From Sinorhizobium kostiense (lineage in GTDB: Bacteria > Pseudomonadota > Alphaproteobacteria > Rhizobiales > Rhizobiaceae), in contig NZ_JAGILA010000001.1 in the NCBI RefSeq assembly GCF_017874595.1, positions 496,001 to 560,000 of the forward strand: 64,000 nt of DNA. The letters are read 5' to 3'. Positions 48,657-58,881 of the stretch are shown here, in pieces. Below the pieces are notes generated by a model, which made no database searches, was not told where the DNA came from, and saw only the letters and a program-made list of their open reading frames with translations. The position numbers and the translations under genes were made by a program. Position 1 is the first letter of the stretch; every line of letters starts with the position of its first letter.

Positions 48657-50837
48657 CTATACGAAGGCAAAATCACTGCTCGACAGGTTCGACGCCATCG
48701 CGCCCCTCAGCATGAGCGTGTCGCTATCGGAGAGCACGACGCGGGTATCGCCATCGACCTGGCGCAGTTCCTGGTAGCCGAGATATCCGGCAATCTCCAT
48801 CAGATCGTCGCCCCACGGGTTGAAGTCGGTGATCGTGTCGTGGCCGTCACCGGCGGTGAAGGCGAAGACGTCATCCCCCGTCCCGCCCGTCAGGACATCG
48901 TCGCCGGTGCCACCCGCCAGCCGGTCGTTGCCGCCGCGCCCGTCCAGCACGTCGTCGCCGGCGCCGCCTTCGAGTCCATTGTTGCCGCTATTGCCAATCA
49001 TCGCATTGGCGAGCGCATTGCCCCGGCCATCGAGATTGGCGGACGATCTTAGGAACAGGTTCTCGACGTTGTCGGCCAGCGTCCAGCTCACATAGGCATG
49101 GGTTTCGTCAATCCCGCCGCCCGGCTCTTCGACGGTCTCGTCTCCGATGTTCTCGACGTAGGCATCATTGCCGGTGCCGCCGACAAGCGTATCGGCTCCA
49201 GCCTTTCCATCCAGAATGTCGTTTCCGCCCAATCCATAAATCTGGTCGGCACCGCTTCCTCCCCTGAGCGTATTGTCTCCGGCATCTCCGACGATCGCTC
49301 CGGAAGGCGTGGGTTGCGGTGGGTTGGTCCAAATGAAGTCTGCCGCACTCAAGGACGTGCTCTCCACGCCTTTCAGCAGCAGGGTATCGCTGCTGGAAAA
49401 GACGACCAAGGTGTCGGCGCCGACCTGACGGAGCTCGCTGTAGCCCTGGTAGCCCGCAATTTCCAAGGTATCATTGCCGGAAACGTCGAAATCCGTGATG
49501 ACGTCCTGGCCGTCGCCCTTGGCAAAGACGAATGTGTCGTCGCCGGTCCCGCCGGTCAGCATGTCGTTGCCGGTGCCGCCGATGATGCGGTCGGATCCGC
49601 CGCGTCCGTCGAGGCCGTCGGCACCGCCGCGCCCCTCGATGCTGTTCGCTCCGCTATTTCCGATGATCGCATTGGCCCCGGCATTGCCGGCTCCCGCCAG
49701 GTTGGCGGCCGACCTCAAGAACAGATTTTCGACGTGATCGGCAAGGGTCCAACTGACATAAGCATGCACTTGGTCGACGCCGCCGCCAGCCTCTTCGATC
49801 GTCCGGTCCCCGGAATTGTCGACATAATAAACATCGTCGCCGGCCCCGCCCGTCATCATATCGGCGCCGGTTCCGCCGATCAGCACGTCGGCACCGCCCC
49901 GCCCGCGCAGCACGTCGTCCCCGGCGAGGCCGTCCAGGGTGTTGGCGCCATCATTACCACTCAACTGATCGGCAAAGGTCGATCCCGTGAGGTTCTCGAT
50001 GCTGATGAAGCGATCGCGATCGGTTCCGATCCCCGTTTGGCTCAGGCCGAAATGCTGCTCCAGCGCATTGAGCCAGTGTTCGGCGATCTTCGCATAACCT
50101 TCGGCCGTCGGATGCAATCCGCTGTCGAGCGGCGGCGCAGTGATGTCATCGGGCGTCAGGTCGCGCATATCGACGAAGACCACCTTCCGCCCCTCAGCGG
50201 CCAGTTCCTCGATCAGTGCGGGCATTGCGTCATTGTAGGCGTCGACCCGGTCGGCCCGCGCCTGCGACTGCTGTCCGACACGCACGGGCGGCAAGGAACC
50301 AACGAAGATGGTGACGTTGGGATCCTCAGACGTCAGGCTGCTCAACAGGTTGCGCAGGTCCTGCAGCATCGTCGACACGCTGTCGGTCGAACTGTCATTG
50401 GTGCCGGCGATCAGCAGCACCGCGTCCGGCCGGGTTGCTGCCAGGACGCCTTCGTCGATGCTATTTAACTGGTTGAGCGTCCAACCACGGTGCCCTTCGT
50501 GGTCGCGGTCCTGCATGTCGGCCGGGCCGTTGGCCAGCGATCCCACGAAATCGACAGTCACATTGAGGGCGCGCAGTTGATCCTGCATGAATGTCCGATA
50601 CCCGCCACTTTCGGTATCGCTCGAACTTGCGATCACGCCGTAGGTGATGGAATCGCCGAAGGGCAATATCGAGAGCAACTTGTAAGCGTATCCGGATGCG
50701 AGATCGGCAATGACTCCGCGGCTGGATCCCGCATAGCTGACGGTGTCCACTCCCCCGCCGCCATCGAACGCATGCGGCTCGTTGTCGTCATGGAACACAT
50801 CGCGGCCAGGACCGCCGACAATCATGGTTTCTGCCAT
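48657..50837 (-). CDS. RTX calcium-binding protein with an inserted SGNH/GDSL esterase domain
   Basis: 726 residues, acidic, no N-terminal signal, so type I secretion is expected. After a short RTX-like start (GGPGRDVFHDD, 8-18), residues ~54-262 are an SGNH hydrolase: PFGDSITYG with Ser63, Gly in FVGSLANG, AGTNDSS with Asn147, and Asp238/His242 in LDSGLHPT. The rest is two ~215-residue modules, each with nonapeptide repeats (GGTGDDTFVFAKGDG, GGAGDDVLDGRGGND) and a SWTLADxVENLFLRS segment. Probably a secreted polysaccharide deacetylase or esterase. A PhaR-like motif lies upstream. Confidence 0.9.
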   Translation of the reverse strand: MAETMIVGGPGRDVFHDDNEPHAFDGGGGVDTVSYAGSSRGVIADLASGYAYKLLSILPFGDSITYGVIASSSDTESGGYRTFMQDQLRALNVTVDFVGSLANGPADMQDRDHEGHRGWTLNQLNSIDEGVLAATRPDAVLLIAGTNDSSTDSVSTMLQDLRNLLSSLTSEDPNVTIFVGSLPPVRVGQQSQARADRVDAYNDAMPALIEELAAEGRKVVFVDMRDLTPDDITAPPLDSGLHPTAEGYAKIAEHWLNALEQHFGLSQTGIGTDRDRFISIENLTGSTFADQLSGNDGANTLDGLAGDDVLRGRGGADVLIGGTGADMMTGGAGDDVYYVDNSGDRTIEEAGGGVDQVHAYVSWTLADHVENLFLRSAANLAGAGNAGANAIIGNSGANSIEGRGGADGLDGRGGSDRIIGGTGNDMLTGGTGDDTFVFAKGDGQDVITDFDVSGNDTLEIAGYQGYSELRQVGADTLVVFSSSDTLLLKGVESTSLSAADFIWTNPPQPTPSGAIVGDAGDNTLRGGSGADQIYGLGGNDILDGKAGADTLVGGTGNDAYVENIGDETVEEPGGGIDETHAYVSWTLADNVENLFLRSSANLDGRGNALANAMIGNSGNNGLEGGAGDDVLDGRGGNDRLAGGTGDDVLTGGTGDDVFAFTAGDGHDTITDFNPWGDDLMEIAGYLGYQELRQVDGDTRVVLSDSDTLMLRGAMASNLSSSDFAFV

Positions 50838-51190
50838 GGAATCTCTCCTCTAAAGCAGAGCGTCGAGCTTCGGTCAGGAAAGTCCCGCGAGGAGGCGCAA
50901 AGCTGTTCGGATTGCTTCTGCGCCAAAAGTCTCGGGGGTTTTTGCGGGCATGCGGCCCGCTGACACGCATGATATGCCGCTGAACACAGCTTTTAGGAGA
51001 ATAACTTCCTTGCTGCATCTTATCAGAGAAGTTGTGCAGTGCAAGATAAATTGTTTCCGCTCCAACTCCATTGCGGCCGGGGCGCGCTTTCGGGTTCAAA
51101 TCGGACCGGATCTGCAGCGCCATTCAGCGCCTGTTCAGGCGGCATATGAGAGGGGTTTGCGGCATCAAACTGCTGGCGAGGTATGCAGCA
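50838..51190. other. Divergent intergenic region, RTX gene versus gene at 51191
   Basis: 353 bp; contains the PhaR-like motif at 51032-51043 in an AT-rich stretch. Nothing else recognised. Confidence 0.5.
51032..51043. promoter_or_regulatory. PhaR/AniA-like motif upstream of the RTX gene
   Basis: TTGTGCAGTGCA; its complement TGCACTGCACAA is a perfect TGCRNYGCASMA match. It is 195 bp from the RTX start and about 150 bp from the divergent gene. Confidence 0.5.
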
Positions 51191-51499
51191 ATGCTCAGAT
51201 ATTTCTTCCTTGCTGGTGTCGTCGCTCTAATCGCCTCCCCCGCGCTCGGTGATCCCTATAATGATGAGAGCGGCAAGGGCTCTTACCGCGTTTACCGGGA
51301 TCGTGACTGGCTAGAGCCAGACGGGTACGAATTCAGGCACTACGACATTCCCCGCGGGCATCTACCCCCTCCGGGAAGCTGCCGCGTGTGGTTCGACGAT
51401 CGTCCGCCTGGCCACCAGCCGCCGCCGACGAGCTGTCGTGAAGCGCGCAACCTGGCTTATCGCTATGGCGGGCGGGTGATCTGGGGCGGCGAGCGGTAG
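51191..51499 (+). CDS. Small exported protein with proline/cysteine motif
   Basis: 102 residues from ATG 51191 with GAGGT upstream; an ATG 15 codons earlier is possible. Signal peptide MLRYFFLAGVVALIASPALG, then RVYRDRDWLEPDGYEFRHYD and LPPPGSCRVWFDDRPPGHQ with a second Cys in PPPTSCREA, a short conserved exported domain of unknown function. Possibly a disulfide-bonded envelope protein. Confidence 0.7.
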   Translation: MLRYFFLAGVVALIASPALGDPYNDESGKGSYRVYRDRDWLEPDGYEFRHYDIPRGHLPPPGSCRVWFDDRPPGHQPPPTSCREARNLAYRYGGRVIWGGER

Positions 51500-51596
51500 T
51501 CGGCGTCCCATCGAGGCTCGCCGGCGACGAACGGCTTCGTGTGCGCTGCGGCGCCGGCGTCGCCGACCTATTCGCCTGCAGCAGGTCCCGCTGAAG

Positions 51597-53309
51597 TCAT
51601 CCTGAGAAACTCCCGCTCCGCGGCCGGTCGGACCAAAATACATCGGCACCTTCGGCCGGCGGCTCGTTCTCCGACATCAGCCATTTCGGCTTCGGCACCG
51701 CCTGCAGCAGGCCGCGTGTGTATTCGTGGCGCGGCGCCCTGAACAAGGTCGCGGTGTCGCCTTCTTCGACCACCTTTCCCTGTTTCATCACGAGTATTCG
51801 ATCGGCGAATTGGCGCACGATCGGCAGGTCATGCGTGATGAAGATGTAAGAGAGGCCGAGCCTCGTGCGGAGATCGGCCAGCAGATCGATCACCTGTGCC
51901 TGGATCGAGACGTCGAGCGCGGAGACGGCCTCGTCGCAGACGATCAATTCCGGCTCGCTCGCGAGCGCCCGGGCGATGGCGATGCGCTGCCGCTGGCCGC
52001 CGGAGAACTGGTGCGGGTAACGATCGGCATGGTCCGGCTTCAGACCGACCAGTTCGAGAAGCTCCGCCACACGCTCCTTCCACTGGTGCCTTGGCAGGAT
52101 ATCGCGGTGGATCGCCCAGGGTTCGGAGATGATGGAACGGACGGTCATGCGCGGGTTCATGGAGCCGAACGGGTCCTGGAACACCATCTGGACCTTGCGG
52201 CGAAACGCCATGAGGGTCTTTCCGCCCATCTCGAAGACGTCCTCGCCCGAAAAGAGGGCCTTGCCGGAGCTTGGGTCGCTGAGCCGCAGGAGCATGCGTG
52301 CAATGCTCGATTTGCCCGAGCCGGATTCGCCGACGATGCCGAGCGTCTCGCCTCTCCTCACTTCGAAGCTGACGTCATCCACCGCCTTGAACCTGCGCTT
52401 GGGGGCGAAGGCACCGGAGGAAAGCGCATATTCCTTCGTCAGGTGCTCCACCTTCAGGAGCGTTTCGCTGCCGATCTTCGTCGCCCGCTTGTTCGAGGCT
52501 TCCGCCGGATCGCCATCGGGCGATGCGGAAATCAGGCGGCAGGTATAAGCGTGCTTCGGATTGCTAAAGACCTCCCGGGCGGGGCCTGTCTCAACGACCT
52601 TGCCGGCGCTCATGACGATGATGCGGTCCGCCATGGAGGCGGCGACCTCGAGATCATGGGTTATCAGGATCAGCGCCATACCGGTCTCCCGCTGGAGGTC
52701 GCGCAGAAGATCGAGGATCTGGGCCTGAACGCTGACGTCCAGCGCCGTCGTCGGCTCGTCGGCGATCAGGATGTCCGGCTTCAGCGCGATCGCCATGGCG
52801 ATCATGATGCGCTGGCGCTGCCCGCCGGAAAACTGATGCGGGTAATAGTCGATACGCGTCTCCGGCTCCGGAATTCCGACACGTTGCAGCAGTTCCATTG
52901 CCCGGGCGCGTGCTTCTCTGCCGCCCGCCTCGCCGTGGCTCTCGTAGACCTCCTCGATCTGGCGACCGACGGTGTAGACCGGGTTCAGATAGGCGAGCGG
53001 ATCCTGGAAGATCATAGCGATCCGCCGCCCGTTGATGTTTCGCCTGGCATCGGCGTCAAGACGAGAGAGCTCGGTGCCGTCGAAGAGACAGGAGCCGGCA
53101 ACGATGTCACCCGGCGGGCAATCGATGAGGTCCATCACGGTGCTCGTGCTGACGCTCTTGCCCGAGCCGCTTTCCCCGAGGATTACGAGCGTCTCGCCGC
53201 GATTGACGTGGAACGAGACGTTGTCGACGGCGCGCACCGGCTCGTCATTCGAGAGGAAATCGACCGTCAGCCCTTCGACCTTGAGAATGGGATTGCCTAC
53301 GTTCTTCAT
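51597..53309 (-). CDS. Peptide/nickel-type ABC transporter ATP-binding protein, fused double ATPase
   Basis: 570 residues from the ATG at 53309. Two full ATPase domains: Walker [11 protein letters not shown] and [10 protein letters not shown], signatures [12 protein letters not shown] and [12 protein letters not shown], Walker B ILIADEPT and LIVCDEAV. Both end in OppD/F-type C-terminal regions ([24 protein letters not shown]). Coupled to the permease upstream by a four-base overlap. Last gene of the kdgD operon. Confidence 0.92.
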   Translation of the reverse strand: MKNVGNPILKVEGLTVDFLSNDEPVRAVDNVSFHVNRGETLVILGESGSGKSVSTSTVMDLIDCPPGDIVAGSCLFDGTELSRLDADARRNINGRRIAMIFQDPLAYLNPVYTVGRQIEEVYESHGEAGGREARARAMELLQRVGIPEPETRIDYYPHQFSGGQRQRIMIAMAIALKPDILIADEPTTALDVSVQAQILDLLRDLQRETGMALILITHDLEVAASMADRIIVMSAGKVVETGPAREVFSNPKHAYTCRLISASPDGDPAEASNKRATKIGSETLLKVEHLTKEYALSSGAFAPKRRFKAVDDVSFEVRRGETLGIVGESGSGKSSIARMLLRLSDPSSGKALFSGEDVFEMGGKTLMAFRRKVQMVFQDPFGSMNPRMTVRSIISEPWAIHRDILPRHQWKERVAELLELVGLKPDHADRYPHQFSGGQRQRIAIARALASEPELIVCDEAVSALDVSIQAQVIDLLADLRTRLGLSYIFITHDLPIVRQFADRILVMKQGKVVEEGDTATLFRAPRHEYTRGLLQAVPKPKWLMSENEPPAEGADVFWSDRPRSGSFSG

Positions 53310-54229
53310 CGCGCCGCCTTTCGCAATGTCTGCAGACGCCAGCGTTGCTGCGGATCGGCGACGGTTCGCGCCCAGTTCGAAAGAATGTTGAGCGACAGCG
53401 TCGTCAGCATGATGGCGAGACCCGGCCAGAAGGCGATCCACCAGGCCGTCGAAAGATAGCCGCGGCCGTTCGCCACCATGGCGCCCCAGGTGAAGTCCGG
53501 CGGCTGGATGCCGAGGCCGAGGAAACTCAGGGCGGATTCCGACAGGATGACCGTTGCGAAATCGATCGCGGATATCGTCACCAGGGTGGGCAGGACGAGA
53601 GGCGCGATATGCCTGAGGATGATGCGAACAGGCTTCGCGCCCATGGATCTCGCGGCGCTCACGAACATGCGCTCGCGCAGTTCCAGCACTTCGGCGCGCG
53701 CGGTCCTGAGATAGATCGGCATGCGCGTGATGGCGAGAACGATCACGAGATTGGTGATGCTCGGGCCGAGCGTGTAGAGCACGATGAGGGCGAGCAGCAG
53801 CGACGGAAAGCTCATGATGACGTCTGCGAGCCGCAAGATGAGATGGCTGTACCAGCGTTCCGAATAACCCGCCACCAGACCAAGCGCGCCTCCGATGAGC
53901 ATCGAGGAAAAAACGGCGGCGGCGGCAATGCCGAGCGTGTTCTGGGCGCCGACGATCAGCCTTGCGAGGATCGGCCTGCCAAGAGTGTCGGCGCCAAGAA
54001 AATAGATCCACGACTGCTCAAGTGAGAAGGGAGCCAGATTGCGCTGGCGCAGCCCGAGCCGCGAAGCTGCGTCGCCAACGAGCCATGGTCCCAGCATCGC
54101 GGCCAAGACGAAAAGCGCAAGGAAAACTGCGGCGGCCAGCGCAAGCCTGTCGCGCTTCAGATAGGCATGCAGGACACGAGCGGTGCCCGGTTCCTCTGTG
54201 GACTTCGTGTCGGGAAGGAGGATCGTCAT
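53306..54229 (-). CDS. ABC transporter permease (DppC/OppC type)
   Basis: 307 residues, six membrane segments. Signatures SWIYFLGADTLGRPILARLI (about 73) and SAARSMGAKPVRIILRHIAP coupling loop. Partner of the DppB-type permease, three bases away. The long N-terminal cytoplasmic arm is typical. Confidence 0.92.
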   Translation of the reverse strand: MTILLPDTKSTEEPGTARVLHAYLKRDRLALAAAVFLALFVLAAMLGPWLVGDAASRLGLRQRNLAPFSLEQSWIYFLGADTLGRPILARLIVGAQNTLGIAAAAVFSSMLIGGALGLVAGYSERWYSHLILRLADVIMSFPSLLLALIVLYTLGPSITNLVIVLAITRMPIYLRTARAEVLELRERMFVSAARSMGAKPVRIILRHIAPLVLPTLVTISAIDFATVILSESALSFLGLGIQPPDFTWGAMVANGRGYLSTAWWIAFWPGLAIMLTTLSLNILSNWARTVADPQQRWRLQTLRKAAR

Positions 54230-54232
54230 GGC

Positions 54233-55147
54233 TTAATACCGGATGCGCGGATCGAGAAACGCATAGAGCAGATCGACCGCGATGTTCAGGATGAAGATGG
54301 CGGTTGCCGTGACCAGGATCGTCGATTGGACGACGGCAAAATCGCGCTGGATGATCGCATCGATCATCAGCTTGCCGATGCCCGGCCAACCGAAGATCGT
54401 CTCGACGACGACAGCGCCGTTGACGAGGCTCGTCGCCAGGTCGCCCGCGACGGTGACGATCGGCAGAAGCGAGTTGCGCAGCGCATGGCCGAAGATGATC
54501 TTCGTTCGGCGAACGCCCTTCGCCCGCGCCGTCTTGATGTAAGGCGAGGCAAGTGCCGAGAGCATGGCCCCGCGCACGACCTGCACCAGAAGCCCGAAGG
54601 GTCGAAGCGTCAGCACGAAGATCGGCATGATCCAGTGCGCCCAGGTTCCCGTGCCGGATGTCGGCAGGAGCTCGAGGCCGACCGCGAAGACGAGAATGCC
54701 GACGATCGCCACCCAGAAATCCGGCGCGCTGGCGCCGGCAAGGGAGGCGACGCCGGCGATACGGTCGAAGAGGCTGCCGGCGCGCGCGGCAGCGAGCGAT
54801 CCGACCAGGATCGCCAATGCCGTTGAGAGCGTGATCGCGACGAGGGCAAGCTTCAGCGTTTCCGGAAAGGCCTGGAGCGCGACCTCCATCGCCGAGCGGT
54901 TCTGGCGCAGCGATTGGCCGAAATCGAGTTGCAGCAGATCCTTCAGATATTCCGCGAACTGCCAATGAACGGGTTGGTCGAGGCCATTCAGACTGGCGAA
55001 AGCCGCCCGCGCCTCCGCCGTTGCGTCGAGCGGCAGGTACAGGGCCGATGGGTCGCCGGTAAGCCTTGTCAGGAAGAAGACCAACGTCAAAAGGCCGATG
55101 ACCGACAGAATGCTGTGGGACGCACGGCGTCCAATATAGCTGAACAT
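54233..55147 (-). CDS. ABC transporter permease (DppB/OppB type)
   Basis: 304 residues from the ATG at 55147, chosen because AAGGAC lies eight bases before it; a TTG two codons earlier is in frame. Signatures VFFLTRLTGDPSALYLPLD and KTARAKGVRRTKIIFGHALR, and the C-terminal AVVVETIFGWPGIGKLM. First gene after the RIME element that separates it from the binding-protein gene. Confidence 0.92.
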   Translation of the reverse strand: MFSYIGRRASHSILSVIGLLTLVFFLTRLTGDPSALYLPLDATAEARAAFASLNGLDQPVHWQFAEYLKDLLQLDFGQSLRQNRSAMEVALQAFPETLKLALVAITLSTALAILVGSLAAARAGSLFDRIAGVASLAGASAPDFWVAIVGILVFAVGLELLPTSGTGTWAHWIMPIFVLTLRPFGLLVQVVRGAMLSALASPYIKTARAKGVRRTKIIFGHALRNSLLPIVTVAGDLATSLVNGAVVVETIFGWPGIGKLMIDAIIQRDFAVVQSTILVTATAIFILNIAVDLLYAFLDPRIRY

Positions 55148-55198
55148 TTCCAATGTCCTTCAGGCGACATGGCTTGCCGAAACCGCTTCGAGGGCAAT

Positions 55199-55221
55199 GC
55201 AGGGCGGCTTCACCGCCCTGC
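55199..55221 (-). other. Short stem-loop beside the RIME element
   Basis: GCAGGGCGG-CTTCA-CCGCCCTGC, nine base pairs and a five-base loop, directly before the RIME element in the binding-protein/permease gap. Confidence 0.5.
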
Positions 55222-55224
55222 CCT

Positions 55225-55331
55225 CTACTGCATGTCTCCTTAAATCGACCTCGATTTAAGGACAAAGACATGCAGCGCTTCAAAGTGCTACAGCGACCTT
55301 TGCGCGTCTGATAAGACGCGCGGCGCCGTAG
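55225..55331 (+). repeat. RIME1-like element, complete, inside an ABC operon
   Basis: 107 bp with both palindromes: CTGCATGTC..TTAAATCGA pairing with TCGATTTAAGG..GACATGCAG, and GCGCGTCTGATAAGACGCGC. Termini are CTAC and GTAG. It lies in the 237-bp gap between binding-protein and permease genes. Confidence 0.92.
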
Positions 55332-55334
55332 CGC

Positions 55335-55375
55335 GGGATGCGGAAAACCCTGCGCGGTTTTCTGCCCGCATCCTA
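55335..55375 (-). other. Stem-loop just after the binding-protein stop
   Basis: GGATGCGG and AAAACC pair with GGTTTT and CCGCATCC around a short loop, ten bases past the binding-protein stop. A GC stem with an internal A/T part and no following T-run; likely protects the upstream transcript. Confidence 0.6.
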
Positions 55376-55384
55376 AAATCCTAG

Positions 55385-56890
55385 TCAGTCCTTGAGCCGG
55401 ATATTGGCCAGTGGGATTTCGCTGTTGGTCGTGATGTCCGGCGCCCAATCCAATCTCGGGCCGACCCGCGTGTATCCGATCATGTGGAACATCGGGATGT
55501 CGGCAACGACCTCCTTGCGCGCCTTGTCGAAGAGCGCCTTGAAGCTTTGCGTGCGCGCCTCGCCGGTGGCGGCCATTGCGGCATCGATCTCCTTGTCGAG
55601 AGCTGCATCCGACAGCGTGGAGTAGTTGCCGCTCGAACGGTAGAAGATCGGGATCGTGAAGGCCGCATCGCCCTTGTTGTTGTCATGCATCATCTGCAAC
55701 AGGTTGGCGCCGCGCTCTTCCGGGAAGGGCTTCTGCAGGTATCTGAGCCAATCGGCGACGTCGAGCATGGTGAGCTTGACGTTGAGGCCGACGGCCTGCC
55801 ACATCGTCATCATCGCCTCCATCGCCTCGGCACCGTTTGGATAGATGCCGTTGCGGCCGATGAGCTTGATCTCTGCATCGATCGCAAAGCCGTCCGCTGC
55901 CGCCTCCTCGAGCAGCTTCTTCGCCTGCTCCGGATCATACGGCCATGGCTCCAGGGTAGCGTCGTGGCCGTTGATGCCGGGAACGACCATCTGCGACGCA
56001 CGCTTGACGTCGTCGCCGAAGAGCTGCCCCATGCCTTCCCAGTCGATCGCAAGGTTCAGCGCCTTGCGAACGCGCAGGTCATCAAGCGGCGGCTGGCTCG
56101 TGTCGATGCGGATCGCTGTCGTCTCCGAGTTCAGATAGGCGAAATCCGTTTCCGGATTGGTCGCATCCTGGATGGCGATCGATGGCGTCAGGTCCGCTTC
56201 GCCAGTTTCGACCATCGCCGCCCGGATCGAGGATTCCGGACGCCAGACATAGGTCGCCCTGGTGATTTCCGGCTTGTTGCCCCAATAGCCGTCGAAGGCC
56301 TCTAGTACGACGGCCTGCGGCGAGAAGCTCGAAAGCTTGAAGGGGCCGGTCCCGACCGGATCGTTGACGGCCTTGTCCTCCGCCGTCTTGGGCGAGACGA
56401 CCATGACGACGCTGAGGAGCGTCGGCAGGATCGGCTGCGGTTTGTCCGACTTGATCTCGACGGTGAGGTCGTCGATGGCGGTGACCGTCAGCTTCGCGTC
56501 GCCGAATTTGGCGTTGTTGCTGCAGGTGATCTTGCCGCCGGTCATGCGGTTGATCGAGAAGACGACGGCTTCCGCATTGAAGTCCGAGCCGTCCTGGAAT
56601 TTCACGCCCTCGCGCAGCCGGATGTGCCACGCAGTCGGGTCGACCTGGGTCCATTCGGTCGCAAGCTTCGGCTGCGGCTGCCCGGTCTTCGGATCGATGG
56701 CCGTCAGCGGCTCGACGACATTCTGGCTCAGGATCTGGCCGACATTGGTGATGATCGTGCCGCAGGGCTCCAGATTGGCCGGCTGTTCCGGCAAGACCAC
56801 ATGGATTTCCTGTGCCCCCTGCGCCATGGCCGATGAGGCCGCGGCGCTCAGGATGGCGGACGCAATCGTAAGAACACCTGTTCTGCGCAT
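55385..56890 (-). CDS. Family 5 substrate-binding protein of the kdgD-linked importer
   Basis: 501 residues from the ATG with GGGAGGAG upstream; the longer frame to 56968 is not used. Signal peptide MRRTGVLTIASAILSAAASS, cleaved after AMA-QG. Signatures: TAIDPKTGQPQPKLATEWTQ and IRLREGVKFQDGSDFNAEAV of the DppA/OppA family. Two Cys (LEPCG, ITCSN) may be bonded. With a sugar-acid dehydratase next door, the ligand may be an aldarate or its derivative rather than a peptide; this is inferred. Confidence 0.9.
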   Translation of the reverse strand: MRRTGVLTIASAILSAAASSAMAQGAQEIHVVLPEQPANLEPCGTIITNVGQILSQNVVEPLTAIDPKTGQPQPKLATEWTQVDPTAWHIRLREGVKFQDGSDFNAEAVVFSINRMTGGKITCSNNAKFGDAKLTVTAIDDLTVEIKSDKPQPILPTLLSVVMVVSPKTAEDKAVNDPVGTGPFKLSSFSPQAVVLEAFDGYWGNKPEITRATYVWRPESSIRAAMVETGEADLTPSIAIQDATNPETDFAYLNSETTAIRIDTSQPPLDDLRVRKALNLAIDWEGMGQLFGDDVKRASQMVVPGINGHDATLEPWPYDPEQAKKLLEEAAADGFAIDAEIKLIGRNGIYPNGAEAMEAMMTMWQAVGLNVKLTMLDVADWLRYLQKPFPEERGANLLQMMHDNNKGDAAFTIPIFYRSSGNYSTLSDAALDKEIDAAMAATGEARTQSFKALFDKARKEVVADIPMFHMIGYTRVGPRLDWAPDITTNSEIPLANIRLKD

Positions 56891-56974
56891 GTTTCTCCTC
56901 CCTTGGTGTTTTGTATTCGATCTGGCCTGTGGACTTCCTCGTCCCGTCGACCACCGGCCGCTGAGCATGCTTCC

Positions 56975-58697
<1,723 letters not shown>

Positions 58698-58791
58698 GAT
58701 CCCTCCAGACTTAGTCATTCTCGGACCTGGAATACTCCGGCGGGCGCCAAAGGCAAGACCACCTTATGAAATCCATTATGCCTTCTTCAAA

Positions 58792-58804
58792 GTCATAGTA
58801 TGAA
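58792..58804. promoter_or_regulatory. GntR operator candidate upstream of the GntR gene
   Basis: GTCATAGTATGAA, 95 bp before the GntR ATG, in an AT-rich stretch. Confidence 0.5.
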
Positions 58805-58881
58805 TTAAACTGATTTGGAAATCCATCCAGCCGTGACGCCGCCGGCGATGGCCACGGACCCGCGCTCATCCGAACGCTCGT

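Noticed and set aside
51726-53459. 577-codon plus-strand frame
   Set aside because: Antisense to the double-ATPase gene, which has all Walker and signature motifs.
53310-54011. N-terminal extension of the double-ATPase frame
   Set aside because: It overlaps the DppC-type permease in another frame and is Arg/His-rich nonsense; the ATPase starts at 53309.
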